Source: Reyranella sp. (GTDB taxonomy: Bacteria; Pseudomonadota; Alphaproteobacteria; Reyranellales; Reyranellaceae). Taken from it: DNA of 59,840 bases. Positions 50,069 through 59,268 of this stretch are shown piece by piece. A model generated the notes under the pieces. It did not search any database. It was not told the origin of the DNA and worked only from the letters and a program-made list of their open reading frames with translations. Position numbers and translations under genes: made by a program. The number at the start of each line of letters is the position of its first letter. Within the stretch, counting starts at the first letter, position 1. The DNA lies in assembly GCA_022844015.1 (NCBI GenBank), contig JALHMO010000013.1, positions 1 to 59,840 of the forward strand, given 5' to 3'.

Positions 50069-50088
50069 AATAGAATGAACATTCTATT
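50069..50088. promoter_or_regulatory. Palindromic operator in the Liv/RpiR spacer
   Basis: AATAGAATGAACATTCTATT is a perfect palindrome of 9-bp arms around AA. It is in the middle of the 86-base divergent spacer, AT-rich against a GC-rich background, and overlaps the likely promoters of both the Liv operon and rpiR-like gene. Likely bound by the adjacent RpiR-family protein. Confidence 0.65.
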
Positions 50089-50105
50089 TAGATCTGTGAA
50101 GTGGA

Positions 50106-50987
50106 ATGGATGATTCAGTGAGGAAAGCAAAGAAGGCAGCCGCGTCCAGGGGCAATGGCAAGACCAATGGGGCCGAACCCGAGGCCTACGAACGCCTGCG
50201 CAGCGAGATCGCCGCCAGGCACGACCGATTGTCGGACCGGTTGCGCACTATCGCGGAATTTGCCCTGGAGCATCCCACCGACATGGCGCTCGGCACGGTG
50301 GCCGAGGTCGCCGCGCGGGCCGGTGCGCAACCTTCGGCCATCGTGCGCTTCGCCCATACGCTCGGCTTCGAAGGCTTCACCGAGATGCAGCAGGTGTTCC
50401 GGCAGCGGCTCGTGGCGAGCCTCGCACCGTCCTACAAGGACCGCATCGAACGGCTGCGGCGCGATGGACCGTGGCGCGGTGGGGACACGCCGCGCGATGT
50501 GCTGAGCCGCTTCGTCACCGAGGGCATCGCCTCGCTCGAAACGCTGAACACGGTGGCGCGCGAGGCCGACCTCGAGCGCGCCATCGATATCCTGCGCTCG
50601 GCCGAGACGATCTACCTGCTGGGCCTGGGCGGCTCGTACCCCGTCGCCGCCCATCTCGCCTACGTGCTGCGCAAGCTCGGGCGCCGCACGGTGCTGCTCG
50701 ACGCCATCGGCGGCGGCCTGCGCGAGCAGGCGGTGTCTGCAAACCGCATGGATGCGCTGCTCACCGTCAGCTTCAAGCAATACAATCCCGATACGGTGCG
50801 CCTGTTCCCCGAGCTGGTGGCGCGTGGCATTCGCGCCGTCTCCATCACCGACAACCTGCTAAGTCCCATTGCCCGGGGAGCGGAGGTCGTTTTCGAGTTG
50901 CATGACATGCCCGAGCCAGCGTTCCGCACGCTGGTGGCACCGATGTCGCTTGCACAGACGCTGGCCGTCGGGCTGACCCTGGGCTGA
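50106..50987 (+). CDS. RpiR/MurR-family transcriptional regulator
   Basis: 293-aa regulator. N-terminal HTH_6 domain (RLRTIAEFALEHPTDMALGT, then ARAGAQPSAIVRFAHTLGFE) followed by a SIS sugar-phosphate-type domain at about 140-270 (AETIYLLGLGGSYPVAAHLA, ISITDNLLSPIARGA). The SIS domain usually senses a sugar phosphate, but RpiR proteins beside Liv-type operons may sense other ligands. Divergent from the transporter with the palindrome at 50069 between them. Confidence 0.88.
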   Translation: MDDSVRKAKKAAASRGNGKTNGAEPEAYERLRSEIAARHDRLSDRLRTIAEFALEHPTDMALGTVAEVAARAGAQPSAIVRFAHTLGFEGFTEMQQVFRQRLVASLAPSYKDRIERLRRDGPWRGGDTPRDVLSRFVTEGIASLETLNTVAREADLERAIDILRSAETIYLLGLGGSYPVAAHLAYVLRKLGRRTVLLDAIGGGLREQAVSANRMDALLTVSFKQYNPDTVRLFPELVARGIRAVSITDNLLSPIARGAEVVFELHDMPEPAFRTLVAPMSLAQTLAVGLTLG

Positions 50988-51460
50988 CAGCTGACGACCC
51001 CGAAGGCTGTGTGAGCCACGAGGCAAGCAACCAAGGTGATTCAGGTGCCTCTCGCTTGCGGATTGCAGCCATGCGGTTCGCGCAGGGAGACACTCGTCGC
51101 GATCGCGCTAGCGTGGCATCCATGACTGCCCGCCTCTCGCGTCGCTCTCTCCTGGTGATCCGCTTCGACGACGTTGATTGCGCGGGCTTGTGGCCGCAAA
51201 CGCGATCCAGCTCGGCCAGCCGGCCTGCTCGCCCACGAGATGTCGTGACAGGATGCACGGAGAGACTGGGTGCGAACTGAAGGACACGACCGTGATCGCC
51301 GGCATCGACGCAAACCAACACCCTGCCGACGCAACCTCTCTCCGTGGCGTCACGGCCAAGGCTTTGATTTCAATGGCCAATGACGCTGTGACGCAAATGA
51401 CGCAAGATTTCAGGCGGATTCTTCAGGGGCGCTCGCAAGCGAGCGGCATGGGAACGAGGA
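50988..51460. other. Intergenic stretch, no gene recognised
   Basis: Between RpiR and ppc lie about 900 bases without a supported gene. This part has only shadow frames. The short direct repeats GACGC(T/A)..TGACGCA around 51383-51406 precede the tandem array at 51461. Confidence 0.5.
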
Positions 51461-51520
51461 GCCGCCGGTGCGACCGCAAGACCGCCGGTGCGACCGCAAG
51501 ACCGCCGGTGCGACCGCAAG
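51461..51520. repeat. Three tandem 20-bp repeats
   Basis: ACCGCCGGTGCGACCGCAAG occurs three times head to tail; the first copy differs at base 1. Inverted fragments follow (GGCGGTCGCTTGCGGTCGG near 51531) and further GACCGCA words run to about 51601. No spacers, so not CRISPR. Perhaps a slippage-prone array or a binding-site cluster upstream of ppc. Confidence 0.8.
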
Positions 51521-51750
51521 AAACGCTGCCGGCGGTCGCTTGCGGTCGGTCCAACCCCTTGATTCAAAAGGCTGCGACCGCACCGACCGCACGGACCGCA
51601 AGAATCGGGGGGGTCGTTTTGCTTTGTCGGCAAGCGAACCGGTCGATCCCACCCGGCGCGCTCCGGGCACGTGTCACGGGAGACCCCCAGCACGCCGGCG
51701 TGCACTGCGATGCCGTGAAAATAGGCGCCGTTGCTCAGAAGAAGACCATA

Positions 51751-51829
51751 GCTGGGGGCGCGCCACTCCAGTGGCGCGTCTTCTGTCTGATCCGCGATGA
51801 TCGCGCCACGGGAGTGGCGCGCCTCCAGC
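51751..51829. repeat. Short palindromic relative of the nested element
   Basis: Arms of 28 bases at 51751-51778 and 51802-51829 (GCTGGGGGCGCGCCACTCC... and its complement, two mismatches) around a 23-base centre. The ends match the terminal repeats of the 310-bp elements but the REP core is absent. It ends about 60 bases before the ppc start. Confidence 0.75.
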
Positions 51830-51891
51830 ATATTTTCGTAGGAGGGAACCCGAGACCGGGCGTCCCGCCAATCATTGGCTATAGTCGGGCC

Positions 51892-54669
51892 ATGGACCTG
51901 CGACCCGAACCCCCCGCCGACAGCGCCGGGAAGGATGCTTCCCTGCGCTACGACACGCGCCTGCTCGGGCGCATCCTGGGCGACACGGTGCGCGAGCAGG
52001 AAGGCGAAGCAGTGTTCGACCTCGTCGAGCACATCCGCCGGACCGGCGTGCAGTTCCATCGCAATGCCGACGAGGCGGCGCGGCACGAGCTGCAGGCGAT
52101 CATGGGCGGCCTGCCGATCGGCCGGGCGATCAAGATCATCCGCGCCTTCGGCTATTTCTCCCACCTCGCCAACCTGGCGGAGGACCAGCATCACATCCGT
52201 CGCACGCGCGCCTATGCCAAGGCGAGGGCGCCGGCGCGGCAGGGCACCATGGCGTACGCCCTGGTGCGCGCCCGCGAGGCCGGCGTCACGCGCGCCGAGC
52301 TCGAGGCCTTCTTCGAGCGCGCGCTCTGCAGCGCCGTGCTGACGGCCCATCCGACCGAGGTTCGACGGCGCAGCTCGATCGACCGCGAGATGGAGATCGC
52401 CCATCTGCTCGACGACCGGGACAGGGTCGAGTACACGCCGGAGGAGCTCTCGGCCAACCGACGGGCGCTGCGGCGCGCCGTCCTCACCTTGTGGCAGACC
52501 AGCATCCTGCGTGGCACCCGGCTCAGGGTGATCGACGAGGTCAACAACGGGCTGGCCTACTACGACCATACGTTCCTGCGCGCCCTGCCGACCTTCTATG
52601 CCGATCTCGAGGATCACCTGGGCGTCGTCGAGCCGGGATGGCAGGGCATCGAGGTGCCGTCCTTCCTGCGCATGGGCAGCTGGATCGGCGGCGATCGCGA
52701 CGGCAACCCGTTCGTGACGGCCGAGGTGACGCGCCAGACGCTGGGCATGCAAAGCGAGCGCGCGATGCGCTTCTATCTCGAGGAGCTGCATCGGCTGGGC
52801 AGCGAGCTTTCGCTCGATGGCCGTTCGGTGCCGGTATCCGACCGGCTCGCCGAGCTGGCGAGACTCTCGCCGGACCGCTCGACCGAGCGTCAGGACGAGC
52901 CCTATCGGCGCGCCCTGATCGGCATCTACGCCCGGCTCGCCGCCACCGCCTGGAAGCTCGACCGGCTGGAGCCGCCCTATCCGGCGGTGGGCGAGGCGCC
53001 GGCCTACGACTCGGTCGCGGCGTTGCAGGCCGACCTCGCGACGGTTTCCGACTCGCTGGCGCACAACGGCTCGCTCCCGCTGGCGCGCGGCCGCCTGCGC
53101 GGGCTGCGCCGCGCGGTCGACGTGTTCGGCTTCCATCTCGCTGCGCTCGACCTGCGGCAGAACGCCGACGTGCACGAGCGCGTGCTGGGCGAGCTGCTCG
53201 AGGCGGCCTCGACCGGCCATCCGCTCGACTATCGCGCGCTCGACGAGCCGGCCCGCGTCGCGCTCCTGACGGCGGAGATGGCCAATCCGCGTCCGTTGGC
53301 GGCGCCGAACCACAGCTACGGCGAGGAGACGGCGGGCGAGCTCGCCATGCTGAACGTCGCCGCCGACGCCCACCGGCGATATGGCCCGGCGTCGATGCCC
53401 CACTACGTGATCTCCAAGAACGACAGCGTCTCCGATATCCTGGAGGTGGCGGTGCTGCTCAAGGAGGTCGGCCTGCTGCGGCCGCGCGAGGAACGGCTCG
53501 ATGTCGACATCGTGCCGCTGTTCGAGACCATCGCCGACCTGCAGCACTGCGGCCGCATCATGGACGAGCTGCTCGGCCTGCCTGCCTACCGCCGCCTGGT
53601 CGCCTCGCGCGGCGACGTCCAGGAGGTCATGCTGGGCTATTCCGACAGCAACAAGGACGGCGGCTACCTGACCTCGACCTGGGAACTCTACAAGGCCGAG
53701 CTGTCGCTGATCGAGGTGTTCGCCCGGCACAAGGTCGGCCTGCGCCTGTTCCATGGCCGCGGCGGCTCGGTCGGCCGCGGCGGCGGCCCGAGCTACGACG
53801 CGATCCTGGCCCAGCCGCCCGGAGCCCTGCAGGGCGCCATCCGCATCACCGAGCAGGGCGAGGTGATCGGAGGCAAGTATTCCAACGCCGAGGTCGGCCG
53901 CCGCAATCTCGAGACCCTGGCGGCGGCCACCCTCGAGGCGAGCCTGCTCGAGGCCGGTCATGCGCCACCGCCGGCGGACTGGCTCGCCATCATGGAGGAG
54001 CTGTCGGCGCGCGCCTTCCGGGCCTATCGCAGCCTGGTCTACGAGACCGAGGGCTTCGACCGCTACTTCCGCGAATCGACGGTGCTGGAGGAGATCGCCA
54101 CCCTCAACATCGGCAGCCGCCCGGCGTCGCGTTCGAGCCGGCGCCGCATCGAGGATCTGCGGGCGATCCCATGGGTGTTCAGCTGGGCGCAGTGCCGCCT
54201 CATGCTGCCCGGCTGGTACGGCTTCGGCGAGGCGGTGTCGGCCCTGACGGCGGCGCGGCCGGACGGGCTGGCGACCCTGCAGACCATGTACCGCGACTGG
54301 CCGTTCTTCCGCACGACGCTCTCCAACATGGACATGGTGCTGGCCAAGAGCGACCTCGCCATCGCCTCGCGCTACGCCGAGCTGGTTGGCGACGAGGCGT
54401 TGCGCGAAGAGGTGTTCGGCCGCGTGCGGCAGGAGTGGCAGGCCTCGATCGACGCCGTCCTGGCGATCAGCGGCCAAGCGACGTTGCTGGAAGCCAACCC
54501 GCTGCTCGCGCGGTCGATCCGCAATCGCTTCCCCTATATCGATCCCCTGAACCACATCCAGATCGAGCTGCTGAAGCGCCATCGTGCCGGCGATGCCGAT
54601 CCCGGCGTGGTCGACGGCATCCATCTCAGCATCAACGGCATCGCCGCCGGCTTGCGCAATAGCGGGTGA
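51892..54669 (+). CDS. ppc: Phosphoenolpyruvate carboxylase
   Basis: 925-aa PEP carboxylase: PEP + HCO3- gives oxaloacetate and phosphate, replenishing the TCA cycle; Mg/Mn-dependent, cytoplasmic tetramer. The catalytic His is in [13 protein letters not shown], the essential Lys in [11 protein letters not shown] (two signature patterns), and the Gly-rich loop [14 protein letters not shown]. The C-terminus is ...LRNSG, where most members end in RNTG. Length fits the bacterial family (about 880-960). ATG 51892 is the family-like start. Probably monocistronic, with a repeat-rich leader of unknown effect. Confidence 0.95.
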   Translation: MDLRPEPPADSAGKDASLRYDTRLLGRILGDTVREQEGEAVFDLVEHIRRTGVQFHRNADEAARHELQAIMGGLPIGRAIKIIRAFGYFSHLANLAEDQHHIRRTRAYAKARAPARQGTMAYALVRAREAGVTRAELEAFFERALCSAVLTAHPTEVRRRSSIDREMEIAHLLDDRDRVEYTPEELSANRRALRRAVLTLWQTSILRGTRLRVIDEVNNGLAYYDHTFLRALPTFYADLEDHLGVVEPGWQGIEVPSFLRMGSWIGGDRDGNPFVTAEVTRQTLGMQSERAMRFYLEELHRLGSELSLDGRSVPVSDRLAELARLSPDRSTERQDEPYRRALIGIYARLAATAWKLDRLEPPYPAVGEAPAYDSVAALQADLATVSDSLAHNGSLPLARGRLRGLRRAVDVFGFHLAALDLRQNADVHERVLGELLEAASTGHPLDYRALDEPARVALLTAEMANPRPLAAPNHSYGEETAGELAMLNVAADAHRRYGPASMPHYVISKNDSVSDILEVAVLLKEVGLLRPREERLDVDIVPLFETIADLQHCGRIMDELLGLPAYRRLVASRGDVQEVMLGYSDSNKDGGYLTSTWELYKAELSLIEVFARHKVGLRLFHGRGGSVGRGGGPSYDAILAQPPGALQGAIRITEQGEVIGGKYSNAEVGRRNLETLAAATLEASLLEAGHAPPPADWLAIMEELSARAFRAYRSLVYETEGFDRYFRESTVLEEIATLNIGSRPASRSSRRRIEDLRAIPWVFSWAQCRLMLPGWYGFGEAVSALTAARPDGLATLQTMYRDWPFFRTTLSNMDMVLAKSDLAIASRYAELVGDEALREEVFGRVRQEWQASIDAVLAISGQATLLEANPLLARSIRNRFPYIDPLNHIQIELLKRHRAGDADPGVVDGIHLSINGIAAGLRNSG

Positions 54670-54709
54670 CGTGCAGGTGAGTGTTATCTCGTGACGAGCG
54701 CTCCCCGAT

Positions 54710-54846
54710 CACCTCATGCTGAGGAGCGCCCGCGCACGTCGCGCGGGGTAATGCTTTGGCGCGATTCGAAGCATGGCAACAGACGCTGTCGTCGGGGTCC
54801 ATCCTTCGAGACGCTGCGCTAGCGCGCAGCTCCTCAGGATGAGGAT
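54710..54846. repeat. Palindromic REP-type repeat, copy E
   Basis: Core CCTCATGCTGAGGAGCGCCC..CGATTCGAAGCATGG is mirrored by TCCATCCTTCGAGACGCTGC..GCTCCTCAGGATGAGG. It is more diverged in its left half. Lies about 40 bases after ppc. Confidence 0.8.
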
Positions 54847-54873
54847 GTCGTGATCGATTCGAAAGCTGGTAAC

Positions 54874-54915
54874 TTCAGAACTCCTGACATAGCCGCCTAT
54901 GTCAGGAATTCTGAA
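54874..54915 (+). promoter_or_regulatory. 19-bp leader hairpin/operator
   Basis: TTCAGAACTCCTGACATAG (54874-54892) is mirrored by CTATGTCAGGAATTCTGAA (54897-54915) with one mismatch and a 4-base CCGC loop. It ends 12 bases before the GGAGGAGG ribosome site of the gene at 54941. Could be an operator palindrome (TTCAGAA.TCCTGA) or an RNA hairpin that affects expression. Confidence 0.6.
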
Positions 54916-54940
54916 CCGTTCGATGTTGGAGGAGGACACA

Positions 54941-55291
54941 ATGGCAATCGGCAGCAAGTACCTGTTCATCGTCAGCATGGACGTTGCAAAGGAAAAGGAA
55001 GCGCTGTTCAACGAGGTCTACGACACCGAGCACGTTCCGCTGCTCCAGAAGGTGCCCGGCGTCGGCGCGGTGACGCGGCTGAAGACGGAACCTGCCGCCT
55101 TCAATCTCGCCGGCGAGCGCAAGATGCTCGACGGCGGCAGCGAGCCGACCTACGTCGCGATCTACGAGATCGACAGCCCCGACGTGCTGCTCAGCAAGGA
55201 ATGGGCGGAAGCGGCCGAGAAGGGCCGCTGGCCGGGCGAGGTGCGTCCCTACACGTCCAACCGCCGCCACATCGTGCGCAAGGTGATCTAG
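54941..55291 (+). CDS. Small dimeric alpha-beta-barrel protein (DUF4286-like)
   Basis: 116-aa protein with MAIGSKYLFIVSMDVAKEKE, then FNEVYDTEHVPLLQKVPGVG and a beta-rich end (RPYTSNRRHIVRKVI). The E/D-T-EHVP-L-KVPGV pattern is typical of ferredoxin-like dimeric barrels such as EthD/DUF4286 proteins. Likely a small enzyme or accessory of a degradation route. GGAGGAGG precedes the ATG. A strong palindrome is in the leader. It ends 1 base before the convergent PPOX gene's stop. Confidence 0.8.
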   Translation: MAIGSKYLFIVSMDVAKEKEALFNEVYDTEHVPLLQKVPGVGAVTRLKTEPAAFNLAGERKMLDGGSEPTYVAIYEIDSPDVLLSKEWAEAAEKGRWPGEVRPYTSNRRHIVRKVI

Positions 55292-55292
55292 G

Positions 55293-55814
55293 CTAGGGCT
55301 TGCCGAAGGTCGCGATGCGATCGACGGTGCAGATGAACATTACGCGCTTCTCGTCGATCGCCGGATCGCGCAGCCCATAGGGCGGCGGGTTGCCGGTGTA
55401 CTTGGTCCAGATCTTGTCGAGCTGGCGGGTGATGCGCTCGCCGCCGGGCTCCCATTCGCGCTCCTCGCGCTCGACGGTGCATTTGAGCTGGACCCAGTGA
55501 TAGGCGTTGTCGGGGTTGACGATGAGGATGGTGAATTTGGGATTCTTGCGGATCCAGCCGCACTTGGGCCGGTGCGAGGCGGTGTTCACCAGCACCTTGT
55601 CGCCTTCGTAGTCGAACCACATGGGGGTGAGCCCGATGCGCCCGTCCGGCCCGATCAGGCCGAGCGTCACGGTGATCGGCCGGTCGAGCAGGGCCTTGTA
55701 GATCGGGTCGAGATCGGACAGGCCCTTGATCTTCGTGCGCTCGCCGATGGCGAACTGGCCTTCCTGCAGCCCATTGGCGACGTCGCGGAACTTGGCAACG
55801 GTGATGTCCGGCAT
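55293..55814 (-). CDS. Pyridoxamine-phosphate-oxidase-fold flavoprotein
   Basis: 173-aa split-barrel protein. VTLGLIGPDGRIGLTPMWFDYEGDKVLVNT, then RKNPKFTILIVNPDN and WVQLKCTVER, as in PPOX/F420- or FMN-binding proteins of the TIGR-type enzymes. Substrate and cofactor (FMN or F420) cannot be told from sequence. MPDITVAKFRDV at 55814 follows GAGGAGGAGATC; longer forms are rejected. Divergent from the SDR at 55943. Confidence 0.82.
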   Translation of the reverse strand: MPDITVAKFRDVANGLQEGQFAIGERTKIKGLSDLDPIYKALLDRPITVTLGLIGPDGRIGLTPMWFDYEGDKVLVNTASHRPKCGWIRKNPKFTILIVNPDNAYHWVQLKCTVEREEREWEPGGERITRQLDKIWTKYTGNPPPYGLRDPAIDEKRVMFICTVDRIATFGKP

Positions 55815-55942
55815 GATCTCCTCCTCAACCTGCTGACGGGGAGGTCCAATTCTTTCGGTTGGTCTGCGATGCGGCAAGCGAGGATTGCCGCCGGCGCCCG
55901 GCTTGGGGATGATGACGCAGCAAGGAGAGGGAGCACCGGACC

Positions 55943-56743
55943 ATGGATTTCAGGAACAAGGTCGCCTTGATCACCGGCGGCGGCAACGGCATTGGCCGCG
56001 CCACGGCACTCGGTTTCGCCTCGCGCGGCGCCAAGGTCGTGGTCGTCGACCGCGATTCGACCGCCGGAGAGGCCACGGCCGGCATCGTTCGCCAGCAGGG
56101 CGGCGAAGCGCTCTTCGTGCAGGCCGACGTGACGCAGGCCGACTCGGTGAAGGCCTATGTCGACAAGGCGGTGGCCACCTTCGGCCGCATCGACTGCTTC
56201 CACAACAATGCCGGCATCGAGGGCAAGGTGTCCCCGATCGTCGACTACGACGACGCGATGTTCGACCAAGTCATGGCGGTGAACGTGCGCGGCGTCTACC
56301 TGGGCATGAAGTACGTGCTGAAGCAGATGATCGCCCAGAAGAGCGGCGCGGTCGTCAACACGGCGTCGACGGCGGGGCTGATGGGCTCGCCCGGCATGCC
56401 GGCCTACGTCGCGTCCAAGCACGCCGTGCTCGGCCTCACCAAGACGGCGTCCGGCGAGGTGGCGCGGCAGGGCATTCGCGTCAATGCGGTCTGCCCCGGC
56501 CCGATCGACACGCGCATGATTCACGCGCTGGAGGCGCAGCTCAACCCGGGCAATCCGGGGAAGGTCACGGCGCGCTACCAGTCGTCGATCCCGCTCGGCC
56601 GCTACGGGACGGCCGAGGAAGTCGCCAACACGGTGCTTTTCCTCTGCTCCGATCTCGCCGGCAACATCACCGGCGCGCACTACGTGATCGACGGCGGCCG
56701 CACCGCGACCCCGGGCGCAGTGACGTCGATGAACCAGGATTAG
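55943..56743 (+). CDS. SDR family oxidoreductase
   Basis: 266-aa short-chain dehydrogenase. TGGGNGIG at 12-19, HNNAGIEG at mid-protein, Ser in NTASTAGLMG, Tyr/Lys in YVASKHA, and ending IDGGRTATPG. This is the classical glucose/hydroxysteroid-type SDR. GGAGAGGGAG upstream of the ATG. Downstream is a nested palindromic element. Confidence 0.88.
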   Translation: MDFRNKVALITGGGNGIGRATALGFASRGAKVVVVDRDSTAGEATAGIVRQQGGEALFVQADVTQADSVKAYVDKAVATFGRIDCFHNNAGIEGKVSPIVDYDDAMFDQVMAVNVRGVYLGMKYVLKQMIAQKSGAVVNTASTAGLMGSPGMPAYVASKHAVLGLTKTASGEVARQGIRVNAVCPGPIDTRMIHALEAQLNPGNPGKVTARYQSSIPLGRYGTAEEVANTVLFLCSDLAGNITGAHYVIDGGRTATPGAVTSMNQD

Positions 56744-56749
56744 GGTCAT

Positions 56750-57057
56750 TGCTGGGAGCGCGCCACTCATAGGCGCCAACTTTGGTCGAAGACCCAACAA
56801 ATCCTCGTCCTGAGGAGGTCGCCCCTCGAGTTCCTCGGGATAAACTCCGCGGCCGTCTCGAAGGATGGGCGGCACATGACATCGCCGAAACAGCGATGTC
56901 GCAGCGCCCGCTGTGGTGCCGTGAGACGCCGCGCTACGCGCGGCTCCTCAGGGTGAGGTTCCCTTGTAGGTAAGCGCCCATGAGCGCGCCAATCCTGTGG
57001 CGCTTATGGAACGTGTGATCAACGGGAAGAGCGCCACAGGATTGGCGCGCTCCAGCA
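56750..57057. repeat. Nested ~310-bp palindromic element, copy F
   Basis: 308 bp. Left end TGCTGGGAGCGCGCC, right end GGCGCGCTCCAGCA (one base short). Inside: ACTCATAGGCGCCAAC arms, REP core with CCTCGTCCTGAGGAG and CTCCTCAGGGTGAGG, and near the right end a perfect 23-bp inverted pair at 56982-57004 and 57030-57052 (GAGCGCGCCAATCCTGTGG...). Same build as the copy at 26137. Fills the space between convergent genes. Confidence 0.85.
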
Positions 57058-57068
57058 GTGAAAGTTGC

Positions 57069-58214
57069 TCACTCCGCCAGCGCCAGCCTGGCCACGGACG
57101 ACATCCAGCTCACGGAGGCCGGCAGGATGGCGTCGTTGAAGTCGTAGCGGGCGTTGTGCAGGTCGCCGTCCTTGCCGACGAGGCCGTTGCCGATCCACAC
57201 GTAGGCGCCCGGCTTGTCCTGGATCAGGAACGAGAAGTCGTCGCCCGCCGCGCTCGGCTTGACGTCGCGTCGTACGGCCAGGCCGGCGGCGCGTGCCGCG
57301 GCGACCGCCAGCTCGGCCTCGGCGGGCGAGTTTACCGTGGCCCGACCGGTCGACAGGATCTCGGACTCGGCGCGCAGGCCGAAGCTCGACGCCACGCCGT
57401 CGATAATGCTCTTCATCCGCTCGACCACCATGGCGCGCACCTCGGGACGGTAGGTGCGCAGCGTGCCCATCAGCGTCACCTGCTCGGGGATCTGGTTGCT
57501 GACGCTGCCGCCCTGGATCGAGCCGATGGACAGGACCACCGAATCGATCGGGTCGACGCTGCGGGAAACCACGGTCTGCAGGGCGACGATCAGGTGGCCG
57601 GCGGCGGTGATCGGATCGCGCGTCAGATGCGGCTGGGCCGCGTGGCCGGCCAACCCGTGCAGCGTCACCATCCAGCGCCCGCCGGCGGCCATGACCGGGC
57701 CGTCGTGCACGGCGACCACGCCGGGCTCCAGGCCGGGCCAATTGTGGAAGGCGAAGATGCGCTCCATGGGAAAGCGCTCGAACAGGCCGTCGGCGATCAT
57801 CGCCTTCGCCCCCGCGCCGTTCTCCTCGGCGGGCTGGAAAATCAGCTGCACCGTGCCCTGCCAGGTCGGATCGCGCGACAGCACGGCCGCCGCCCCGAGC
57901 AGCGACACCGTATGCCCATCGTGGCCGCACGCGTGCATGACGCCGGGCGATGTCGAGGCATGGGCGACGTCGTTCTGCTCGGTGATCGGCAGGGCGTCCA
58001 TGTCGGCGCGCAGGCCGACCGAGCGCGCGCCTGCGCCGCGCTGCAGCGTCGCCACGATCCCGCTGCCGCCGACGCCCGAGGTGAACGGCACGCCGAGCTC
58101 AGCGAGACAGGCGGCCACGAAGGCCGACGTCCTGCTCTCCTGCTGGGACAATTCCGGATGGGCGTGCAGGTGATGCCGCCACGCTTTCAGCTTCGCCAGC
58201 AGGGTCGGGTCCAT
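57069..58214 (-). CDS. M20-family amidohydrolase (hippurate/IAA-amino-acid hydrolase-like)
   Basis: 381-aa metallo-amidohydrolase. Metal ligands C96 and H98 in HACGHDGH, E130/E131 in PAEENGAG, His in AFHNWPGL and a C-terminal His. GLAGHAAQPH is the dimerisation-domain motif. Such enzymes hydrolyse N-acyl amino acids (hippurate, IAA conjugates) or similar amides. ATG 58214 has GAGGATTGCGC upstream; the longer frame belongs to the neighbouring SDR. A 22-bp palindrome is in the leader. Confidence 0.88.
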   Translation of the reverse strand: MDPTLLAKLKAWRHHLHAHPELSQQESRTSAFVAACLAELGVPFTSGVGGSGIVATLQRGAGARSVGLRADMDALPITEQNDVAHASTSPGVMHACGHDGHTVSLLGAAAVLSRDPTWQGTVQLIFQPAEENGAGAKAMIADGLFERFPMERIFAFHNWPGLEPGVVAVHDGPVMAAGGRWMVTLHGLAGHAAQPHLTRDPITAAGHLIVALQTVVSRSVDPIDSVVLSIGSIQGGSVSNQIPEQVTLMGTLRTYRPEVRAMVVERMKSIIDGVASSFGLRAESEILSTGRATVNSPAEAELAVAAARAAGLAVRRDVKPSAAGDDFSFLIQDKPGAYVWIGNGLVGKDGDLHNARYDFNDAILPASVSWMSSVARLALAE

Positions 58215-58224
58215 GCGCAATCCT

Positions 58225-58246
58225 CTATCGTGCGCCGGCACGATAG
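58225..58246. promoter_or_regulatory. Palindrome in the M20 hydrolase leader
   Basis: CTATCGTG-CGCCGG-CACGATAG, perfect 8-bp arms, 10 bases upstream of the hydrolase start codon. The SDR at 58301 on the same strand is upstream, so this could be an internal operator or RNA hairpin. Confidence 0.4.
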
Positions 58247-58300
58247 ACGGCGCGATCGCCCGCGCACAGCCGGCTCGCCATCCGATCGGCGGGGCGATCG

Positions 58301-59101
58301 TCAGTTCGCCGTCATGCCGCCGTCGATGACCAGCTCGCTGCCGGTGACCCAGGACGCGTCGTCCGACGCCAGGTAGAGGCAGCCGGCGGCGATGTCGTGG
58401 GGCGTGCCGAAGCGGCCGAGCGGCGTCGCGGCGATGCGCTGGGCGGCGACCTCGGGATTCGCATGGCCCGGCTGGGTCATCGGCGTGTCGACGAACCCGG
58501 GATGGACCGAGTTCACGCGGATTCGGTCGGGCGCGTACTGGATGGCGGCCGCCTTGGAGAAGAGGCGCACGGCGCCTTTCGAGGCATGGTAGGCGGCGTT
58601 GGCGTGCGAGCCGACGATGCCGCAGATCGAGGAGATGTTGACGATCGAGCCGCCGCCGGCGCGCTGCATGGCGGGGATTGCCGCCTTGGTTCCCAGGAAC
58701 ACGCCGGTGGCGTTGATCTCCATCACCTGGTTCCAGTGCGCCAGCGTCTGGTCCGCCAGCCGCGGCCCGGCCGTCATGGTGGTCTGGATGTTGAGCTTGG
58801 GATCGCGCCCCGAGATGCCCGCGATGTTGCACAGGATGTCGACCCGCCCGTAGGTCTTCCCGGCGAGGCCGACGATCTCCGCCCATCTCGCCTCGTCGCG
58901 CACGTCCTGGCTGGCGAACAGCGCCGTTCCGTCGGCGGCGATGATCTCCTCCTCGATGCGCTTGCCCAAAGCGGCATTGCTGTCGGTCAGCAGCACCGAG
59001 GCGCCATGGCGGGCGAACAGCCGAGCCGTCTCCGCACCGATGCCGGAGGCGCCGCCGGTAACAATGGCGACCTTGCCGATCAGTCTCTTGCCCGGTTCCA
59101 T
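58301..59101 (-). CDS. SDR family oxidoreductase
   Basis: 266-aa short-chain dehydrogenase: TGGASGIG near residue 15, CNIAG at mid-protein, Ser in NISSICGIVG, Tyr/Lys in YHASKGA, and VIDGGMTAN at the end. MEPGKRLIGK at 59101 follows GGAGGAGAGATC; the ORF upstream has no start support. It resembles the SDR at 34479. Precedes the M20 hydrolase by 86 bases on the same strand and may share its transcript. Confidence 0.87.
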   Translation of the reverse strand: MEPGKRLIGKVAIVTGGASGIGAETARLFARHGASVLLTDSNAALGKRIEEEIIAADGTALFASQDVRDEARWAEIVGLAGKTYGRVDILCNIAGISGRDPKLNIQTTMTAGPRLADQTLAHWNQVMEINATGVFLGTKAAIPAMQRAGGGSIVNISSICGIVGSHANAAYHASKGAVRLFSKAAAIQYAPDRIRVNSVHPGFVDTPMTQPGHANPEVAAQRIAATPLGRFGTPHDIAAGCLYLASDDASWVTGSELVIDGGMTAN

Positions 59102-59268
59102 GATCTCTCCTCCCGATGGTTTGGGCGATGATGCCAATCGGCGGGCCGGACCGCCATGCCGGGGCCCGGTCAATTCCGCTGCGAGGTCGATCGCCGCGCC
59201 GCGAATTGACTCGGGGACGGCGACGCTCAATCGTCGCCGAACGACCTCAAGCCGACAGCGAGGGAACG

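Noticed and set aside
51461-51520. CRISPR array
   Set aside because: The repeats are adjacent without spacers and no cas genes are near.
51370-54624. Long minus-strand open frame (over 1000 codons) opposite ppc
   Set aside because: It is the antisense of ppc, rich in Arg/His/Gln as expected for the reverse of GC-rich coding sequence, with no domain and no ribosome site.
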